The notes beneath the pieces are model-generated. The model saw only the letters and a program-made list of their open reading frames with translations, made no database searches and was not told the DNA's origin. A program made the translations under genes and the position numbers. Shown here one piece after another: positions 61,290-64,000 of a DNA stretch of 64,000 bases. The stretch spans positions 18,463,081 through 18,527,080 of the forward strand of contig CP099848.1 in the NCBI GenBank assembly GCA_030062745.1, given 5' to 3'. Within the stretch, counting starts at the first letter, position 1. Each line of letters starts with the position of its first letter. Source of the DNA: Capitulum mitella. Its lineage: Eukaryota; Arthropoda; Thecostraca; Pollicipedomorpha; Pollicipedidae.

Positions 61290-63030
61290 TTTTTCTGGTA
61301 GAAGTCCGTGGGACTTCAGTTCGTAGAACAGTAGTTCGTCGGGCGGTAATTTGCAAGCACAAAAGTTCGTCAGACAAAAGTTCGTCTAGGGCAAAAGTTC
61401 GTCTCGCGGAAGTTCGTGTGGACAAAGTTCGTCCAGGACAAAGGTTCGTCTGGCAGAAATTCGTTTAGGACAAAAGTTCGTCTGGGCCAAAAGATTGCTT
61501 AGGGCAAAAGTTCGTCCAGGAAAACTGTCCGTGTCACATGGTTCCAGGGGCGTAGCCACGGGGGGGCCATGGGGGTCATGCCCCCCCCCCCGAGCCAAGC
61601 AGTCTACACCAGATACATAGCCATTTCGCACGAATACGGAATAGTGATCATATATATGTCGCAAAAGCAAACATTATATGCATTCCTGTGAGTGAAATAT
61701 GAGATCAATTACATAAAATTGCTGCGTTTTCCTATAAATTTCGTCCTATGCCAGCGGCACATGAAAAAATTTGACATTTGCCACCCCTCCCTCCTGGGGG
61801 CAATTCTGGATACGTGCCTGCATGGTTCTCGCACGAAAGTCCTTCAGGGCAGTATATGTCTTGTCAAGAGAAATTGCCAACTTGACAGCTCATGGAATCA
61901 TGCTAGGAAATGAGGTTCTACCTATGGCCGGATCTGGTATTCATCCCATACAAACTCGTGCACATCCAACTTTAGCCACTGTGCAACGTATTGACCTGTC
62001 CGAGGCGCAGGCGAGTGGATAACAGGACCACGGTTCGTAAGTCAAGGGTTCGTATGGGAAAAGGTTCGTAACCAAAGGTTCGCATGCACGGGGTTCGTAT
62101 GGTAAAAGGTTCTTATCGGAAAAGGTTCGAACCTTTTCCTTATGAACTGTTCCCTTACGAACCTTTTCCTACGAATCTTTTCCATTCGAAACTTCAAAAA
62201 AAGTTTGAAGTGCGAAAGGCTCGTATGGAAAAGTTCGTGGGAAAAAGGTTCGTAAGAGAAAAGGTTCCTAAGGAAAAACGTTCGTGGCCAAAGGCCCGTA
62301 CACAAAAGTTCGTATAGGAAAGGAGTGGCTCCGTATTTGCGCAGAAAGCGCGGTATAGGACACTAGAGGCCGCAGGCCCATTAAGGCTGCGATTGGATTT
62401 GGTTCGGTCCAACAGAGGGGTTAGGTCAGGTTACTATTTAAGGTCCGCTCCTTTTCCGATACGAACCTTAAGTTAACAAACCTTTGGCTTCGAACCTTTT
62501 CTTTACGAATTTCTCCCTTACGAACCTTTTCCTACGAATCTTTTTCATTCGAACCTTTTGCCGTACGGACCTTTTTCATTCGCGAGACGAACTTGTTCTA
62601 GAAGAACTTTTACGCTTGACGGATTCTTGTTCGAGACAAACTTCTGTGATGATGGTGGTGATTCGAAATGATGGACTTTTGTACTAGACAAACTTTTGCC
62701 CCATGCAAGTTTTTGCCTTATATGAACTTTTGTCCTAGACGAACTTCTCCGAGAAGAAGCTTTCGTCCAAGACGAACTTTTGAACTAGACGAAGTTTTGC
62801 CAAAGACAAACTTCTCCAAGACGAATTTTTGTCCTTGACGACCTTTTACCCTCGACAAACTTTTGCCCTAGACGAACTTCTTCGCGACAAACTTTTACAC
62901 GACGAACTTTTGTCCTAGACGGACTTTTACGTGACGAACTTGTGCACGACGAACTTTTATCCGGCGAACTTTAGTCCGGCGAACTTTTGTCCAACGAACT
63001 TCTGCGATACGAACTTTTGCCCTAAAACCA
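61290..63030. mobile_element. Foldback-like structure of short tandem repeats in inverted arms
   Basis: The left outer arm (61290-61530) repeats AAAAGTTCGTCTAGGAC-like units. The right outer arm (62580-63022) repeats the exact reverse complement, GTCCTAGACGAACTTTT. An inner pair uses a second unit, GGAAAAGGTTCGTA (62030-62330), and its reverse complement, TACGAACCTTTTCC (62450-62580). The inner left arm contains a perfect 22-bp palindrome at 62118-62139. The order is thus a, b, b', a'. A non-repetitive core lies at 62340-62445. Long inverted arms made of short tandem repeats are the defining feature of Foldback-type elements. Short open frames here (TNFCPTNF-like peptides) only reflect the repeats. 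A hAT-like MITE interrupts the left side. Confidence 0.6.
61545..61820 (+). mobile_element. hAT-like MITE, copy 4 (exact 8-bp TSD), at the edge of the foldback array
   Basis: A 276 bp copy starting CAGGGGCGTAGCCACGGGGG and ending GATACGTGCCTG. The flanking direct repeats CATGGTTC at 61537-61544 and 61821-61828 are identical, which confirms an 8-bp target duplication. It has inserted at the end of the left arm of the GTTCGT repeat array, so it is younger than that array. Confidence 0.87.
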
Positions 63031-63049
63031 GGGGTGTGGTTTCCTGTCT

Positions 63050-63077
63050 CTTTGTGGGTGCCCCGGCACCCACAAAG
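63050..63077. repeat. 13-bp perfect hairpin next to the foldback structure
   Basis: CTTTGTGGGTGCC (63050-63062) and GGCACCCACAAAG (63065-63077) flank a CC spacer. The words GGGCACC and GCACCCAC recur just downstream (63085-63120), suggesting a small degraded repeat. Confidence 0.6.
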
Positions 63078-63518
63078 TGGAAATGGGCACCAAGAATACG
63101 ACTTGGGCACCCACAACTTAAAGCACGTTTCATTATTCAGATATAGGTATATTCTCAGGCCCATGACGTTCACCACCTAGTCAGCTTGATCAGTAATAAC
63201 TGGAATCTGTTTACTTCATTGTCACCCACCAAATGCCCTTCTCCACCACCTTCCAAACAAAATGGTGTCAAGCTGGTTCCTGGAGCAAGAGCCTCCGTTA
63301 AGAGGAGTGTATCTACTCATATCGTGACTTTAACTGTACACGTGCGACTGAAGAGGACATGTTCATGAATCGAAGAGTAGATACCATTCATTCTTGCCAA
63401 CTCGCTCTCGCTAGCCCATATTTTACTTGGATGAGTACACTGACAACCAATCCCAAGTTTGATCTATTTACCCAAATTTCTTGTCAACATAAAGATCACC
63501 GATAAACCGTGCTGGCGT

Positions 63519-63790
63519 CAGGCACGTAGCCAGGGATTTCCTCGGGGGAAGGGCAAATGTCAGTTGTTGTCATGTGCCACTGGTGCATGACAAAATTTGT
63601 AGGAAAAAGCAAAAATATGACGCAATTAACCTCAGATGTAACGCACAGGAAAAACGTGTTTGATTTTGTAGCATATATATGGTCACTATTCCGTATTCCT
63701 GCGACACCACTTAACATCTAATGTAAACCGCTTAGCTAAGGGGGAAAGGAGACATAGTCCCATGCCCCTGGCCCCTTGGCTACGTACCTC
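63519..63790 (-). mobile_element. hAT-like MITE, copy 5, inverted
   Basis: A reverse-orientation copy starting CAGGCACGTAGCCAGG and ending TTGGCTACGTACCTC. Its interior contains the inverted signature CATATATATGGTCACTATTCC. A target duplication is not clear, so the ends may have decayed. Confidence 0.7.
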
Positions 63791-64000
63791 GTTAGCTCAT
63801 CGTTAGCCTCAGCGATGTCGAAGCTGACAGCAGTTGGCGAACACCAAAACTGTGAAGGCGGCCATCATGAATTCAGGCAAGCACCGCTGCAGTTCCTCGA
63901 ATTTCTCCGCAGGTATGCATTACATGAACAGATTGAAACACGCCAGTGTTGTCTGTCAAAACGATCGTCGCTGCCGTTTATAAATGCGTTTGGTACAGCA

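Noticed and set aside
62042..63146. Frames with Phe/Asn/Thr-rich repeats
   Set aside because: They only translate the inverted short tandem repeats of the foldback-like structure.

Overview
The window is eukaryotic nuclear DNA, most likely from an invertebrate animal. Evidence: there is no operon-like packing, the only clear gene is a metazoan-type VPS36, and exon-like segments end in GT splice donors. CpG-dense islands alternate with AT-rich spacers, and transposon families typical of animal genomes fill the rest (hAT-type MITEs, a CR1/L2-like LINE, Penelope-like elements, TTAA-flanked piggyBac-like non-autonomous elements). The VPS36 protein and the repeat mix would fit an arthropod such as a crustacean, but I cannot prove the taxon from sequence alone.

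Genes. One gene is secure: VPS36, an ESCRT-II subunit, on the minus strand at 57947-59098. Its 383-residue coding region is complete and uninterrupted, and a likely 5' UTR intron (59157-60558) leads to a putative first exon and a CRE-bearing promoter near 60560-60660. Two further minus-strand open segments look like first coding exons: 26540-26794 (85 codons) and 54314-54712 (133 codons). Both start with an ATG inside a CpG-rich island and end in a phase-0 GTCAGT donor. Their products are low-complexity Ala/Pro-rich N-termini that I cannot name, and I could not find their downstream exons.

Layout. 1-9.4 kb is mostly empty, with a probable old TTAA-type element at 2.3-3.8 kb. 9.4-20.5 kb is a run of CpG islands holding minisatellites (54, 70 and 15 bp periods), a foldback-like inverted pair and one TTAA element. 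20.5-30.8 kb is spacer with a large compound microsatellite and the 26.5 kb exon island. 30.8-38 kb holds a TTAA element, Penelope-like fragments with a hammerhead-ribozyme-like core, and a TTAA element nested inside another. 38-50 kb holds a tandem duplication, small repeats and another TTAA element. 50-52.2 kb is a LINE split by a TTAA element. 52.2-57 kb holds minisatellites and the second exon candidate. 57-64 kb holds VPS36, five hAT-like MITEs and a 1.7 kb foldback-like structure built from short tandem repeats.

The strongest unusual signal is a set of about 1.2 kb TTAA-flanked elements in two related families (at least six copies). They carry subterminal poly-G/C tracts and conserved AGGTCA nuclear-receptor half-site clusters. 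Two insertions give direct evidence of TTAA target-site use: one element sits inside another, and one interrupts a LINE reading frame that becomes continuous again when a single TTAA is kept.
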